A stretch of 64,000 nt of DNA from Bacteroidales bacterium (lineage in GTDB: Bacteria; Bacteroidota; Bacteroidia; Bacteroidales; P3): positions 62,001 through 126,000 of the forward strand of contig JAGCVD010000031.1 in assembly GCA_017962545.1 (NCBI GenBank). Direction: 5' to 3'. Within the stretch, counting starts at the first letter, position 1. Every line of letters starts with the position of its first letter. The notes under the pieces were generated by a model, which searched no databases, was not told where the DNA came from, and saw nothing but the letters and a program-made list of their open reading frames with translations. Below are positions 33,591 through 43,089 of the stretch, piece after piece. The translations under genes and the position numbers were made by a program.

Positions 33591-34268
33591 TTAGTCAATG
33601 TGGGACCAGTCGATAGGTGTCTGGCCTTGGTTGGTGAGGTAGGCGTTGGCTTGGCTGAAGTGGTGGCAACCAAAGAATCCACGATAGGCAGAGAGGGGTG
33701 AGGGGTGGGGTGCGGTGAGCACCAGGTGCTTGGTTTGGTCGATGAGTGCCCGCTTGGCGATGGCGTAGCTGCCCCAGAGGAGGAAGACGAGGCCTGTGCG
33801 CTGTGCTGACAAGGCTTGGATGGCGGCATCGGTGAAGGTCTCCCAGCCGTGACGCTGGTGGCTGCCGGCCTGATGGGCGCGGACGGTGAGGGTGGCGTTG
33901 AGGAGCAGCACGCCTTGCTCGGCCCAGCCGCTAAGGTCGCCACAGGTCTTGGGAATGTTGGTGCCGAGGTCGGCGTTGATTTCGGTAATGATGTTCACCA
34001 ACGACGGCGGCACCTGAATTCCCTGCGGCACCGAGAAGCAGAGCCCCATGGCCTGGCCGGGCTCGTGGTAGGGGTCCTGGCCGAGGATGACGACCTTCAC
34101 CTTGTCGAACGGCGTGCTGTCGAAGGCGTTGAATATCTTGCTTCCCGGAGGGTAGCAGGTGTGTTGGCTGCGCTCGGCGACCAGGAACTCCTTAAGTTGC
34201 GCGAAGTAGGGCGCTTCAAACTGCGGCTGCAGCACCGCGAACCAACTGGGGTCTATCTTTACTGCCAT
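33591..34268 (-). CDS. ung: Uracil-DNA glycosylase
   Basis: A 225-aa family 1 UDG of normal length. Motifs: water-activating VVILGQDPYHEP (Asp65), the uracil-stacking region AMGLCFSVPQGIQVPPSL, LLNATLTVRAHQAGSHQRHGWETFTDA, and the minor-groove loop [15 protein letters not shown] (His188). It excises uracil from DNA. A decayed copy of its 3' end lies 1.9 kb away. A nonamer array separates it from the MBL gene upstream. Confidence 0.96.
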   Translation of the reverse strand: MAVKIDPSWFAVLQPQFEAPYFAQLKEFLVAERSQHTCYPPGSKIFNAFDSTPFDKVKVVILGQDPYHEPGQAMGLCFSVPQGIQVPPSLVNIITEINADLGTNIPKTCGDLSGWAEQGVLLLNATLTVRAHQAGSHQRHGWETFTDAAIQALSAQRTGLVFLLWGSYAIAKRALIDQTKHLVLTAPHPSPLSAYRGFFGCHHFSQANAYLTNQGQTPIDWSHID

Positions 34269-34269
34269 A

Positions 34270-34312
34270 AGGTCTAGGACCTTAAGGACTCTAAGGGCCT
34301 TAAGGGATTTAG
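34270..34312. repeat. Nonamer array with CCTTAAGG cores
   Basis: ACCTTAAGG/ACTCTAAGG/GCCTTAAGG, period 9, filling the gap between ung and the MBL-fold gene and touching the MBL stop. Confidence 0.7.
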
Positions 34313-34947
34313 TTTAAAAATGAGTTATACTTTTTTTCTTTGCCGATTTGGCTGGCGATGCCGTGCCCGGGGAGCACGCGGTAGTCGTCGGGGAGCGTGA
34401 GGACGCGGGTTTTGAGTTTCTCGATGAGGGTGGGGTAGTCGCCGCCAGGGAGGTCGGTGCGGCCGATGCTGAAATGGAAGAGCGCATCGCCGGTGATGAC
34501 AGCTTTCTCGCTCGGGACGACAAAGCACATGCTTCCCGGGCAGTGGCCTGGGACATAGCGGCATTCTACCTCGGTGTTACCTATCTTCAGTACCTGATTG
34601 TCTTCGATTTCCACCACATCAAGGTCGCCCATATTGTCAACAGCGAAGCCCATGATGCTGCCGTAGGCTTCGGCCTGTTTCAGCAACTTACGCCCTTCGG
34701 CGTGCATAGTGACAGGCAGACCGTAGTGCTCGCAGCACTGCCGCAAGCCAGCGATATGGTCCACATGGGCGTGGGTCAATAGGATATGGGTCACCTGCAG
34801 CTGTTCCCGCTCGATATAGTCGGCCAGCTGGCAATCTTCATACGAAGCCTCGGCAGCAGGATCCACAATGGCACAGCGCTTTGCCGCCTCGTCAACGATG
34901 AGGTAACAGTTGACCTCGAAGTGGTTGAATGTGAATTGCTTTATCAT
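34309..34947 (-). CDS. MBL-fold metallo-hydrolase (glyoxalase II-like)
   Basis: A 212-aa metallo-beta-lactamase-fold enzyme. Metal motif LLTHAHVDHIAGL (HxHxDH), further ligands in YVPGHCPGSMCFV (His), VITGDALFHFSIGR (Asp) and VLPGHG (His). The group is close to YcbL-type glyoxalase II, which hydrolyses glutathione or other thioesters, but the substrate is not certain. The start at 34947 (MIKQFTFNHFEVNCYLI) is the family start; the open frame upstream is unrelated. Downstream of the T9SS type B gene on the same strand (26-bp gap). Confidence 0.88.
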   Translation of the reverse strand: MIKQFTFNHFEVNCYLIVDEAAKRCAIVDPAAEASYEDCQLADYIEREQLQVTHILLTHAHVDHIAGLRQCCEHYGLPVTMHAEGRKLLKQAEAYGSIMGFAVDNMGDLDVVEIEDNQVLKIGNTEVECRYVPGHCPGSMCFVVPSEKAVITGDALFHFSIGRTDLPGGDYPTLIEKLKTRVLTLPDDYRVLPGHGIASQIGKEKKYNSFLN

Positions 34948-34973
34948 AGTTGTATGATGTGTTGACAAAGAGT

Positions 34974-37928
34974 TTACCGAAGTACCTCGATAACACCGCT
35001 GTGGCGGACCAAGCCGTGGGCGTTGCGGGCCATGAAGCGGTAGTAATAGGTGCCGTCGGGGCACCACGGGGTGTTGGGGTTCCAGAACTGTTCGTGGCGT
35101 CTGATGTTTCGAGCATGGAAGACACAAGCACCGTCACGGTCGTATATCCATATCTCGTTCATCGAGTATTGCCCCAGTTCAACAAGGTTCACAACCTCCC
35201 AGGTATCGTTAACGCCATCGCCGTTGGGAGTGACCAGGTTGGGAAAGTCGAGCCATGCGGTGACCACCTCGATGGTGTGCTTAGCAGTATCGGTGCAGGT
35301 GTGAACCAACGTGTCGTATGGCGTGGTGAGATAAGCCACGAGCTGCACGTCGAAGTTGCCTGGCATATTGTCCTGCCATCGATAGATGGGCTCGAAGGTG
35401 TCGAGGCTGTCGTACTCCGTGTTCTCGTTTGCGTTCTGAACCAGCCACAGCCAGTGGCAATTGTTGGGCTGTGAATAGTTGATTAGCTGTGTTTCGGGTG
35501 ATATGTCGGCGGGGTGGTTCGGTGTCCAGATGAATTCAGCCGACGGTGATGGGAACACCACCACGGGCCACTCCAGTGTGTCGACGCAGCCACCCGGGCT
35601 GGAGGTAATGAGTGTGATGAGGTGGCTTTCTGGCATCCGGTCTGTGCTGTCGAAGGTGAATTCTGTCTGTTGTGAGGTGGAGCTTGCCGGTAGGTCGTCG
35701 ACGTGCCACTGCCAAGTCGTGCTACTTTCGGTCGAATCGACGGCGTAGAGTGTTTGATTGTCGCATAGCATGATGGGTATTGAGTCGGCCCAGTGTAGCA
35801 GGTCGATGCTGTGCAGTGCGTGGAGTCGGAAGGTGCTGTCGCGCAGGACTATGGCTACATGTACCAATGAATCGCAGCCGTCGACTGAGGTCAGCAGGGT
35901 GTCGAACGTCACAGGGCCGCCGAAGTCGATGCCGCCCCATTCGAAAGGGTTCCCCGGACATATCACCACTGTATCGGTCACCTCATAGGTCAGTGCTTCG
36001 ACGGCTACGAATGTTACCGTGCTGTCGGCGCCGTGGCTGTCTGTGACAGTGAAGGTTACGCTATCGGGACGTGTGAAGGTGTATTCCTGCCATACGATGG
36101 GCCAGTCGCCAGGACATACTGGGTGTTCAATGCGTATATTCTGGTTGGGCCACACGTGCAGGTGGAGGATAAGGGTGGTGTCGCAGCCGGTGTTGGAGGG
36201 TAGGATGAGTGATGTGTCACCAGCGTTAGTGAAGGTTATTCCGTGCCATGTGTATGGAAGCTGGTTCTCGACCACCGTGTCGCGTTCCCATCGTTGCGGC
36301 CGCGCTAACGCCCATCGCGAGACAGTCTGGCTGCATTCAGGGTTGAAACGGTCGACCAGTTCACATAGGTAGTGTGTCGAATCTGGCACCACGGTGATAC
36401 GCTGTTCGGTAGAGAAGGTCGTGGTTTCGCCGGCGCGCCACCAGCGGTAGTTGAAGCCGTAAGGCATGGTGAAGGTCACGCTGTCACCGTCTGTGCAGGC
36501 GTCTGTGTAGTCGTTGCGCTTGAGACACTCGAAGTTGTAGTAGGCGTAGCACCAGCGATTGTTGACGACGCCGTCGCAGGTGGTGACGCGCAGGTGTAGC
36601 CGCTGCCCGTGGTAGGGTGCAAGGTCGAAGGCCATGCCGGTGAAGTTGCGCCGCTTATACATGCTGTTCATCTCGTCCCAACCTGCAGTGTCCCACATAT
36701 CGATGAAGAACAGGTTGCAAGTGGCGGGCTGCACCTGCGCCATCGTGTCGTCGAGCAGTTCGATGCGGAACCATGCGGGGTGCAGCGTGTCGCTGCGGTG
36801 GGCCACCTCTGGACCTTGAAACGTACCGAATGCCATCGCCACGGTGTACTTCATCACCAGAAGGTCGGTCTCGTTGGTATCGACGTCAATAGTGTAGAGC
36901 ATGGATGCCGACTCCCAGTCGCCCAGGCGGTTGCCGAGACGCAAGGTAGAGGCATCACCAGGCGGTATGGTTCTGGGGAAGACCATCATGCCACCGCCAT
37001 CGGAGCCAGGGTTGGTGTTGATGGTGTGCGAGCCGGCCCAGATGCCCGTAATGCCGGGAGTGGTAGTGGTGTAGGTGCCGGTGTGGAGGTACGGCTCGAC
37101 AGGGGTGCCATAATAGGGCATGGCCATCGTCGAGTTGAAATCACTGGCATCGAGGCATGTCCCCTCGCGGTAGCGGGGGATATACATATAGCTGTGTGGC
37201 TGTATCGCCATGCAGCCAGAATAAGGACATTGAGCAATGAGTTCGGACATGAAGCTGTTATAATAGTCGCGGGCAAAGGTGAAACTGTTGCCGGTGACAT
37301 CGTAGGGAGTATTCCAGTTGATTGTGACCGTGACCGTCGGATCGCCTGCCGACTCCCACTCCAGGCGAACCGAGTCCTCTCGGTTCTCGGCCACCCTCAG
37401 CCCCCAGGCCGCACAGGGCGTCGAGGTGAGGTGTATGTTGTCGATCCAGAAGGTGCCGTCAGAACTGAAAATGTCGTGTCCGAAGAAGGCAATTCGTGCC
37501 CCTGTGGGTACCGAGGAGAGGTCGACGGCATGGAAATGCCACTCCTGACTCCACTCATGCACGGTGTCGAGCACATGGAATGTCGAGCTGTCGGAGGCAT
37601 CGGTCAGGTAACCGACTTCAAAAAAGTCCGTGTTGTTGTGCAGGTAGTACCAGAAGGTCAGCCACACGCTGTCGGCGCCATAGTTGAGCCCCTCGTCGGG
37701 CATGATGGTGTAACACGTGGTGCCGTTGTTGTAGAGCGACTTGCTGCCGGTGTGCACCGGTTCGATGCCGACTCCTACATAGTGGAAGTCGAGATTGGGC
37801 AGGGCACCCCAGCCCATGGGGCGTGTGTCGGGAATTGCGTCCTCAAAGTCATAGCAGATTTCCACCTGCCCCCATGCCGGTGCCAAGACCAACATGAGGG
37901 CAAGCAGTGCTATCAATCGACGACGCAT
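34974..37928 (-). CDS. Large secreted protein with T9SS type B sorting domain
   Basis: A 984-aa exported protein: signal peptide (1-20, ending PAWG), an N-terminal beta-sandwich (about 25-165) with a concanavalin-like look (CYDFEDAIP, FWIDNIHLTSTPC), fibronectin-III-like and Ig-like parts with repeated TLILPSNTGCDTTLILHLHVWP-type sequences, a PKD-like region near 750-870, and a C-terminal CHU_C/gliding-motility domain (about 895-984: FPNLVTPNGDGVNDTWEVVNL, IYDRDGACVF, CPDGTYYYRFMA). Type B domains direct export by T9SS with PorP-type partners and SprF-like proteins. Ligand or enzyme activity not visible. Confidence 0.88.
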   Translation of the reverse strand: MRRRLIALLALMLVLAPAWGQVEICYDFEDAIPDTRPMGWGALPNLDFHYVGVGIEPVHTGSKSLYNNGTTCYTIMPDEGLNYGADSVWLTFWYYLHNNTDFFEVGYLTDASDSSTFHVLDTVHEWSQEWHFHAVDLSSVPTGARIAFFGHDIFSSDGTFWIDNIHLTSTPCAAWGLRVAENREDSVRLEWESAGDPTVTVTINWNTPYDVTGNSFTFARDYYNSFMSELIAQCPYSGCMAIQPHSYMYIPRYREGTCLDASDFNSTMAMPYYGTPVEPYLHTGTYTTTTPGITGIWAGSHTINTNPGSDGGGMMVFPRTIPPGDASTLRLGNRLGDWESASMLYTIDVDTNETDLLVMKYTVAMAFGTFQGPEVAHRSDTLHPAWFRIELLDDTMAQVQPATCNLFFIDMWDTAGWDEMNSMYKRRNFTGMAFDLAPYHGQRLHLRVTTCDGVVNNRWCYAYYNFECLKRNDYTDACTDGDSVTFTMPYGFNYRWWRAGETTTFSTEQRITVVPDSTHYLCELVDRFNPECSQTVSRWALARPQRWERDTVVENQLPYTWHGITFTNAGDTSLILPSNTGCDTTLILHLHVWPNQNIRIEHPVCPGDWPIVWQEYTFTRPDSVTFTVTDSHGADSTVTFVAVEALTYEVTDTVVICPGNPFEWGGIDFGGPVTFDTLLTSVDGCDSLVHVAIVLRDSTFRLHALHSIDLLHWADSIPIMLCDNQTLYAVDSTESSTTWQWHVDDLPASSTSQQTEFTFDSTDRMPESHLITLITSSPGGCVDTLEWPVVVFPSPSAEFIWTPNHPADISPETQLINYSQPNNCHWLWLVQNANENTEYDSLDTFEPIYRWQDNMPGNFDVQLVAYLTTPYDTLVHTCTDTAKHTIEVVTAWLDFPNLVTPNGDGVNDTWEVVNLVELGQYSMNEIWIYDRDGACVFHARNIRRHEQFWNPNTPWCPDGTYYYRFMARNAHGLVRHSGVIEVLR

Positions 37929-37939
37929 AACATTGGGCT

Positions 37940-39664
37940 TTAGTCGTTCAGCCAGGCGTCGAACTGCTCCCGCTTGAGGGCGGGGATGTCAAGTTTCATC
38001 TTCTTGCGGAGGCCGCCGAGGTCGTTGAAGAGCTTGTTGGGGTTGGCGGCTTTGAGCTGCTCGTAGCTTTTCACGCCGGCTTTGGCCAGCACGGGTACCC
38101 AAGCCTCGTCGACACCGTGGGCTATAAGGTCGGCACCTTCGTTCTCACTGGATTTTTCTTGCACTTCGGGTTTCATCTGCGGGAAGAGGAGCACATCCTG
38201 GATGCTCTGAGCGCCGGTCATCATCATCACCAGTCGGTCGATGCCGATGCCCATGCCTGAAGTCGGCGGCATGCCGTATTCAAGGGCGCGGACAAAGTCC
38301 ATGTCGATGAACATGGCCTCGTCGTCACCTTTCTCGCTCAAGCGCAGCTGTTCTTGGAAGCGGCCGAGCTGGTCGATGGGATCGTTGAGCTCGGAGTAGG
38401 CGTTGGCCAGCTCCTTGCCGCAGACAAAGAGCTCGAAGCGCTCGGTGAGCTCGGGGTTGTCGCGGTGGCGTTTGCAGAGGGGCGACATCTCGATGGGGTA
38501 GTCGGTGACGAAAGTGGGCTGGATGAGCTTGCCCTCACACTTCTCGCCGAAGATGGCGTCGATAAGCTTGCCCTTGCCCATGGTGGCGTCGGTCTCCACG
38601 CCGAGGCGCTTGCAGGCCTCGCGCAGCTCCTCCTCGTTCATGCCGGCTACGTCGACCCCGGTCTCCTCCTTGATGAGCTCGCACATGGGGGCGCGGCGGA
38701 ACGGGGGCTTGAAGTCGATGTCGTTACCCCACACATTGACCTTTGTAGTGCCGTGGAGGGCCAGGGCGATACGCTCGAGCATATTCTCGGTGAAGGTCAT
38801 CATCCAGTTGTAGTCCTTGTAGGGGACGTATATCTCCATGGCGGTGAACTCGGGGTTGTGGGTGCGGTCCATGCCTTCGTTGCGGAAGTTGCGGCTGAAC
38901 TCATACACGCCGGCGAAGCCGCCCACGATGAGGCGCTTGAGGTAGAGCTCGTTGGCGATACGCAGGTAGAGGTCGATATCGAGAGCGTTATGGTGCGTCA
39001 CGAAGGGGCGTGCGGCGGCGCCGCCGGGGATGCTCTGCAGCACAGGGGTGTCCACCTCGAGGTAGCCCTGCTCGTTGAAGTAGGAGCGCATCTCGTTCAC
39101 GATCTTGGCTCGCTGCACGAAAGTCTCGCGCACCTGCGGGTTGACGATGAGGTCGACATAGCGCTGACGGTAGCGCAGCTCGGGGCCGTTGAAGGCGTCG
39201 TATACCACGCCGTCCTTCTCCTTGACTATAGGCAGGGGACGCAGGCTCTTGCTGAGCACGGTGAGACTCTTCACGTGGATGGAGGTCTCGCCCATCTGGG
39301 TCACAAATACATAGCCGGTGACGCCAATGATGTCGCCGATGTCGAGCAGGCGTTTGAAGACGGTGTTGTAGAGGGTCTTGTCCTCGTCGGGGCATATCTC
39401 GTCGCGTTTGATATAGAGCTGGATGCGGCCGAAGGAGTCCTGCAACTCCACAAACGAGGCAGCGCCCATAATGCGGCGACTCATGATGCGGCCGGCGATG
39501 GAGACGTTCTGGAAGAGCGTGTTGTCCTTGGGGAATTGCTCGAGAATTTCGCTGCTCTTGCAGTTCACCTCGTAGAGGGCGGCGGGGTAGGGGTTGATTC
39601 CCAGGTTCTTCAACTCGGCCAGCGAATTGCGGCGTATCTGTTCTTGTTCAGTAAGTTCTGCCAT
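37940..39664 (-). CDS. lysS: Lysine--tRNA ligase, class II
   Basis: A 574-aa class II LysRS: anticodon-binding OB fold (about 55-165), motif 1 near [27 protein letters not shown], motif 2 [20 protein letters not shown], and motif 3 [15 protein letters not shown]. The C-terminus (about 515-574) has the extra helix-hairpin-helix-like tail seen in other Bacteroidota LysRS ([24 protein letters not shown]). The start at 39664 ([12 protein letters not shown]) was chosen; the longer open frame runs through the promoter and repeat array. Confidence 0.96.
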   Translation of the reverse strand: MAELTEQEQIRRNSLAELKNLGINPYPAALYEVNCKSSEILEQFPKDNTLFQNVSIAGRIMSRRIMGAASFVELQDSFGRIQLYIKRDEICPDEDKTLYNTVFKRLLDIGDIIGVTGYVFVTQMGETSIHVKSLTVLSKSLRPLPIVKEKDGVVYDAFNGPELRYRQRYVDLIVNPQVRETFVQRAKIVNEMRSYFNEQGYLEVDTPVLQSIPGGAAARPFVTHHNALDIDLYLRIANELYLKRLIVGGFAGVYEFSRNFRNEGMDRTHNPEFTAMEIYVPYKDYNWMMTFTENMLERIALALHGTTKVNVWGNDIDFKPPFRRAPMCELIKEETGVDVAGMNEEELREACKRLGVETDATMGKGKLIDAIFGEKCEGKLIQPTFVTDYPIEMSPLCKRHRDNPELTERFELFVCGKELANAYSELNDPIDQLGRFQEQLRLSEKGDDEAMFIDMDFVRALEYGMPPTSGMGIGIDRLVMMMTGAQSIQDVLLFPQMKPEVQEKSSENEGADLIAHGVDEAWVPVLAKAGVKSYEQLKAANPNKLFNDLGGLRKKMKLDIPALKREQFDAWLND

Positions 39665-39667
39665 GTT

Positions 39668-39696
39668 CTTAAATGCTTGATTGCTTGAATGCTTAA
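39668..39696. repeat. Octamer array (TGCTTGA units) in the lysS leader
   Basis: AATGCTTG/ATTGCTTG/AATGCTTA, period 8, directly before the lysS start; in reverse complement AAGCATTC/AAGCAATC/AAGCATTT. Confidence 0.7.
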
Positions 39697-39724
39697 TGGA
39701 TAATTGTACCCAAATAGTAAAATG

Positions 39725-39758
39725 CAAAAATATACATTTTTCCCGATATGGGAACAAA
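39725..39758 (-). promoter_or_regulatory. Promoter of lysS
   Basis: Minus strand TATTTTTG (39725-39732) with TTTG at 39755-39758 (22 bp). Transcription would start near 39718, with the octamer array in the 5' leader. Confidence 0.6.
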
Positions 39759-39857
39759 AATGTGTCCTTACAGCCTCTTTTTAGACCTTTGATCAAGGGT
39801 ACAAGGCTGTCGGAGAGATATGTTTCTTCGGTCTTATTTTAAGCCGTAGGGAAGAGT

Positions 39858-41213
39858 TCAGTTGACCACCAGACGGCGCGAGGCGACGCCCTGTGGGGTG
39901 AGCAATTTGAGGATGTATGTTCCTGTGGGACATCCCTCAGTGTCGAACGATGCGTGTTGGCTGCCTGCTGGCAGAAACTGTCGCCGTACCTCGCGACCTC
40001 CGAGGTCGTAGAGTGTCAGCGTTGCATTGGTAGCCAACGGCTGAGTCAGGGTCACCTCCACCACTCCGTGAACGGGGTTGGGATTCAGTGTGAAAACATT
40101 GTTCCCCACCATGACAATGCCGGTAGAAGTGGTGTCAATGCCTCCTCCTCCACCGCCACCACCAGTGGTGTCAATCCCGCTGCTGGTAGTGTCAACGCCC
40201 AGTGTAAAGGTGGAGGTACTAGTGTTTGTGGTCCATGGGCTGTAGACCGTCGTGTCATAGTTATACGTGGCATAGTGGCACTGCTTGCGCACCTGTATTT
40301 TATAGCGTTTGTTGTATGGGAGGCTGTGGAAAGTATAACTGCTGTCGGTAGTGATAACCACAGAATCCACGCTGCCGTCAGCAGAGGTTAACCGCACATT
40401 GTATGTCGTGCCTTCCTCTGCGCTGTACCAGTGGACGGTGGCGCCGTCGTTGGTTACATCGGTCAACAGCAGCGAGTGGTACACCTCGTCCAAAGGTTTA
40501 CACCGGAACCCGATAATGGGGAAAGCAAACCCCCAATAGCGCTCGGAACGCTTATAGAAACAAGTTGTGTCCGCATACCCCAGAGACCAGAATTCGCAAG
40601 TGCGTGGGTCGGTATTGTATAAGCCTGAGAATTCGGAGGGATAAAATACTGTGTCGCTTTCGTCGAAATACATTCTGCCTACATAAAAAGTATCAGTCAT
40701 TTGGTTGATTTTCTTTGGTTTGTTGAAGTAGAACTCGACACAGGGAAGGTTGGCATACGAAGCGGACAAATCCCAGTCGTAGCGGAACAGGCATTGCTTA
40801 ATATTCGCAGGGTTCAGAGTGATGCTGTCCACATGCTCCAATGGTCTAATAACACCATATTGATCAGGCATCCCGTTGGCCCGTTGCATTAATACCGCCC
40901 GATATGTCTGATGGATACTGTCGAAAGAACCGTTTCGAAGAGTGTTTCGCATGGTCAAAGCAACGCCATAGACTATTACTGTATCCTGTGGTACATATTG
41001 TTGCAGCATGTATCCCCCATACATGGGGCCACAGGACAACCCTGCGACTCTGGGGTGCAATCCTTGACTCTTGTCGGGTTTGGGGTTGAACATATAGAGA
41101 TTTGAATCCGCCAACGTTACCACATCCAGCCCTACAAACTGTGCTTGTGTTGGAATACACAATATAGCCAATAGGATAGCCGTACAGATTTTTCCAATTA
41201 CATTGTTTTTCAT
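39858..41213 (-). CDS. T9SS type A cargo protein with fibronectin-like domain
   Basis: A 451-aa exported protein: signal peptide (about 1-24, ending PTQAQ), an uncharacterised beta-rich region (about 25-245), a fibronectin III-like domain (about 250-330, VTNDGATVHWYSAEEGTTYNVRL), a linker with a run of nine glycines encoded by GGN codons, and a type A sorting domain (about 375-451: FTLNPNPVHGVVEVTLTQ, LTLYDLGGREVRRQ, GTYILKLLTPQG). The C-terminal domain is cut off on T9SS export. No enzymatic motif was seen. Confidence 0.82.
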   Translation of the reverse strand: MKNNVIGKICTAILLAILCIPTQAQFVGLDVVTLADSNLYMFNPKPDKSQGLHPRVAGLSCGPMYGGYMLQQYVPQDTVIVYGVALTMRNTLRNGSFDSIHQTYRAVLMQRANGMPDQYGVIRPLEHVDSITLNPANIKQCLFRYDWDLSASYANLPCVEFYFNKPKKINQMTDTFYVGRMYFDESDTVFYPSEFSGLYNTDPRTCEFWSLGYADTTCFYKRSERYWGFAFPIIGFRCKPLDEVYHSLLLTDVTNDGATVHWYSAEEGTTYNVRLTSADGSVDSVVITTDSSYTFHSLPYNKRYKIQVRKQCHYATYNYDTTVYSPWTTNTSTSTFTLGVDTTSSGIDTTGGGGGGGGIDTTSTGIVMVGNNVFTLNPNPVHGVVEVTLTQPLATNATLTLYDLGGREVRRQFLPAGSQHASFDTEGCPTGTYILKLLTPQGVASRRLVVN

Positions 41214-41444
41214 AACTTTTGGTTTTGGGGTTAATCTTCTCGTGAAATTATAAAACATTCCCGACTCTCAATATCCTGCTGCCATGGGAGCTCCTCAAAA
41301 TCGAATAATCTATAACCATTTAGCCTGTCAAGTGGGCTTGGCTCTTTTAGTATTTTAATTAAAGCATTATTTACATATCGTTTGTCCTTGCCTAGTACTT
41401 ACGTATGGAGATATATTTGTGGTTAGTTATTATTAAGCGCTTTG

Positions 41445-42062
41445 TTAATCAACACGACGAAGGCAGTGTAATGTGTGGGTGTAGCAACCATTTTTCTCGT
41501 TGAAGATGCCCTTGCTGTCGAGGGTGTCGATGCGGACCTGGCCGGAGGCGTGGATGATACGGCCGTCGCCGAGGCAGATGCCGACATGGATGATGCGGCC
41601 GTCGGTGTTGTGGAAGAAGGCGAGGTCGTCGCGGTGCACATCGTACTCCTCCACCACTCCTTTGGAGCGGCCCCCCTCCCCTTGACAAGGGGAGGAACGG
41701 AATAGTTCGGTACCGCAGGTGGCCTGCTGGCTGGCGTCGCGCGGCAGCCAGATGTCAAGGGCTTTGAAGCAGACCTGAGTGAGGCCGGAACAGTCGATGC
41801 CGCCGGTGGAGCGGCCGCCCCAGAGGTAGGGGGTGCCAAGGAAGAGGCGCTCGGCGAGGTCGGCGGCGCTGTCGAAGGGGATAAACTGCTTGTTGTCGAC
41901 CCAGCCGCGGTAGCCGTCATAGGAGCCTTGCAGGAGGCTCCATTTCTCCTGTCGCTCAAGCACTTCGGCGGTGTCGCCGAGCAGCAGTTGGTTGACCATC
42001 TCGCTGCGGTCGCTGGCGTCGGCCCTCATGGGCACAGCCGTTAGATGACAATAGCCTTTCAT
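41445..42062 (-). CDS. NlpC/P60 (C40) cell-wall peptidase with SH3 domain
   Basis: A 205-aa protein: bacterial SH3 domain (about 5-60) and NlpC/P60 domain with Cys91 (STGGIDCSGLTQVCF), His159 (RIIHVGICLGDG) and His171 (RIIHASGQV). Such enzymes cut D-Glu-DAP bonds of peptidoglycan. Residues about 121-134 (FRSSPCQGEGGRSK) come from an in-frame perfect hairpin of a CCTCCCCTT type that seems to be an insertion, as the family usually goes directly from the CGT-like turn to the DDLAFF segment. No N-terminal signal peptide is visible. Four bp downstream of the DUF4294 stop region on the same strand. Confidence 0.88.
   Translation of the reverse strand: MKGYCHLTAVPMRADASDRSEMVNQLLLGDTAEVLERQEKWSLLQGSYDGYRGWVDNKQFIPFDSAADLAERLFLGTPYLWGGRSTGGIDCSGLTQVCFKALDIWLPRDASQQATCGTELFRSSPCQGEGGRSKGVVEEYDVHRDDLAFFHNTDGRIIHVGICLGDGRIIHASGQVRIDTLDSKGIFNEKNGCYTHTLHCLRRVD
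41675..41695. repeat. Perfect 9-bp-stem hairpin within the NlpC/P60 gene
   Basis: CCTCCCCTT / AAGGGGAGG with a 3-nt spacer. The sequence is translated in frame as part of an insertion in the peptidase. Confidence 0.75.
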
Positions 42063-42066
42063 AATG

Positions 42067-42768
42067 TCAGAGTTGTTCTCGGTCGATGGATATGCAGATG
42101 CGGTCGATGAGGTTGTCCTTCTTGTCGTTCTGCGGGTCGAAGGTGTCTTTCAGGTTATAGCCGAAGAGTTTGGCCAGTGTCTGATAGAGTCCGGCGCGCA
42201 ACGAGCCGCGCAGTTCGCCGACGATGCTGTAGGCGGTGCGGGAGGTCTCGCGGTCGATGAGTTTGATGAGCACCAGGCCCTGCGAGAAGGTGTAGTTGGA
42301 GAGCTCGCCTTTGTAGTCGTGGAGCAGCTGTGCCTCAGCCTCTTTGATGGCTTTCTTGCGTTCCTTCTTAGGCATTGCGGCAATCTGTATCTCCAACTCA
42401 TCGAGGCGCCGTTTGCCCTCGAGGGCGTAGGGGCGCATGAGCTTGACGTTGCGTATCAGCTTCTGGTTCTGTCGTATCTCTTTCTGGGTCAGCAGCATGC
42501 CGCCGGAGTATATTTTCACCTCTTTCATGTAGTAGAGCGGGATGGTGTCGCCGTCGATGACGGCGGCGAAGGTGTAGTGACCCTTGTTGAGCATGGGATG
42601 GATGGTGGTGTCGACGACAGGCGCCTTGAGGAGAGGTCGTTGTTGAATGGATATCGTTATTGCAGGGGTCTCCGACGGATGGATGTCGGTCTTTGGCTGC
42701 GCCACGGCGTGACTGCCGGCCAGAAGGGCCAGCAGGGGTGTCAAGTACCGGAATGGACGAATGTTCAT
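42067..42768 (-). CDS. DUF4294 family exported protein
   Basis: A 233-aa protein with a signal peptide (about 1-23, ending HAVAQ). The body fits the DUF4294 family of Bacteroidota: VIDGDTIPLYYMKEVKIYSG, RNVKLMRPYALEGKRRLDELE, MPKKERKKAIKEAEAQLLHDYKGEL and LIKLIDRETSRTAYSIVGELRGSLRAGLYQTLAKLFGYNLK. Function unknown. It lies 4 bp upstream of the NlpC/P60 gene, so the pair is cotranscribed and may act on the cell envelope. Confidence 0.83.
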   Translation of the reverse strand: MNIRPFRYLTPLLALLAGSHAVAQPKTDIHPSETPAITISIQQRPLLKAPVVDTTIHPMLNKGHYTFAAVIDGDTIPLYYMKEVKIYSGGMLLTQKEIRQNQKLIRNVKLMRPYALEGKRRLDELEIQIAAMPKKERKKAIKEAEAQLLHDYKGELSNYTFSQGLVLIKLIDRETSRTAYSIVGELRGSLRAGLYQTLAKLFGYNLKDTFDPQNDKKDNLIDRICISIDREQL

Positions 42769-42887
42769 TGTTGATGAGCTATTTGACTGAAAACAATAAC
42801 TTGAAAAAGGGCGTTTTAGTATGTGGGAGGCGAAAAATAAATAATCTTAAAAAGGCATAAAAGGGGTGTGGTATGTAAAAAAAGTCG

Positions 42888-42895
42888 TATCTTTG
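42888..42895 (+). promoter_or_regulatory. -7 element of the tRNA-Leu promoter
   Basis: TATCTTTG followed by CATTCG; no strong TTTG was found at 20 bp. The tRNA starts 78 bp downstream. Confidence 0.5.
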
Positions 42896-42973
42896 CATTC
42901 GTTTTGCGCCTGTCAGAAAAGAGAAGGATGTGCGTTAAGTGGGCTGGTTGTCAGGCAGGTGTGGGCGGAAGAA

Positions 42974-43055
42974 GCGGATATGGCGTAATTGGTAGCCGCG
43001 CAAGACTTAGGATCTTGTTCCGAGAGGAGTGGGGGTTCGAGCCCCCCTATCCGCA
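42974..43055 (+). tRNA. tRNA-Leu(TAG)
   Basis: 82 nt with a long variable arm, as for Leu. Acceptor GCGGATA/TATCCGC, anticodon stem CAAGA/TCTTG with loop CTTAGGA (TAG), T stem GGGGG/CCCCC. No CCA encoded. Confidence 0.95.
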
Positions 43056-43057
43056 CT

Positions 43058-43089
43058 GTAAGTTGAAAGTTGAAAGTTGAAAGTTGAAA
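43058..43089. repeat. Heptamer array (AAGTTGA units)
   Basis: Four AAGTTGA units, period 7, between tRNA-Leu and the next gene. The only upstream in-frame start-like codon of that gene (TTG 43077) lies inside the array. Confidence 0.85.

Noticed and set aside
36609..37943. 444-codon plus-strand frame opposite the type B cargo gene
   Set aside because: Shadow of the 984-aa gene; no signal peptide or domain.
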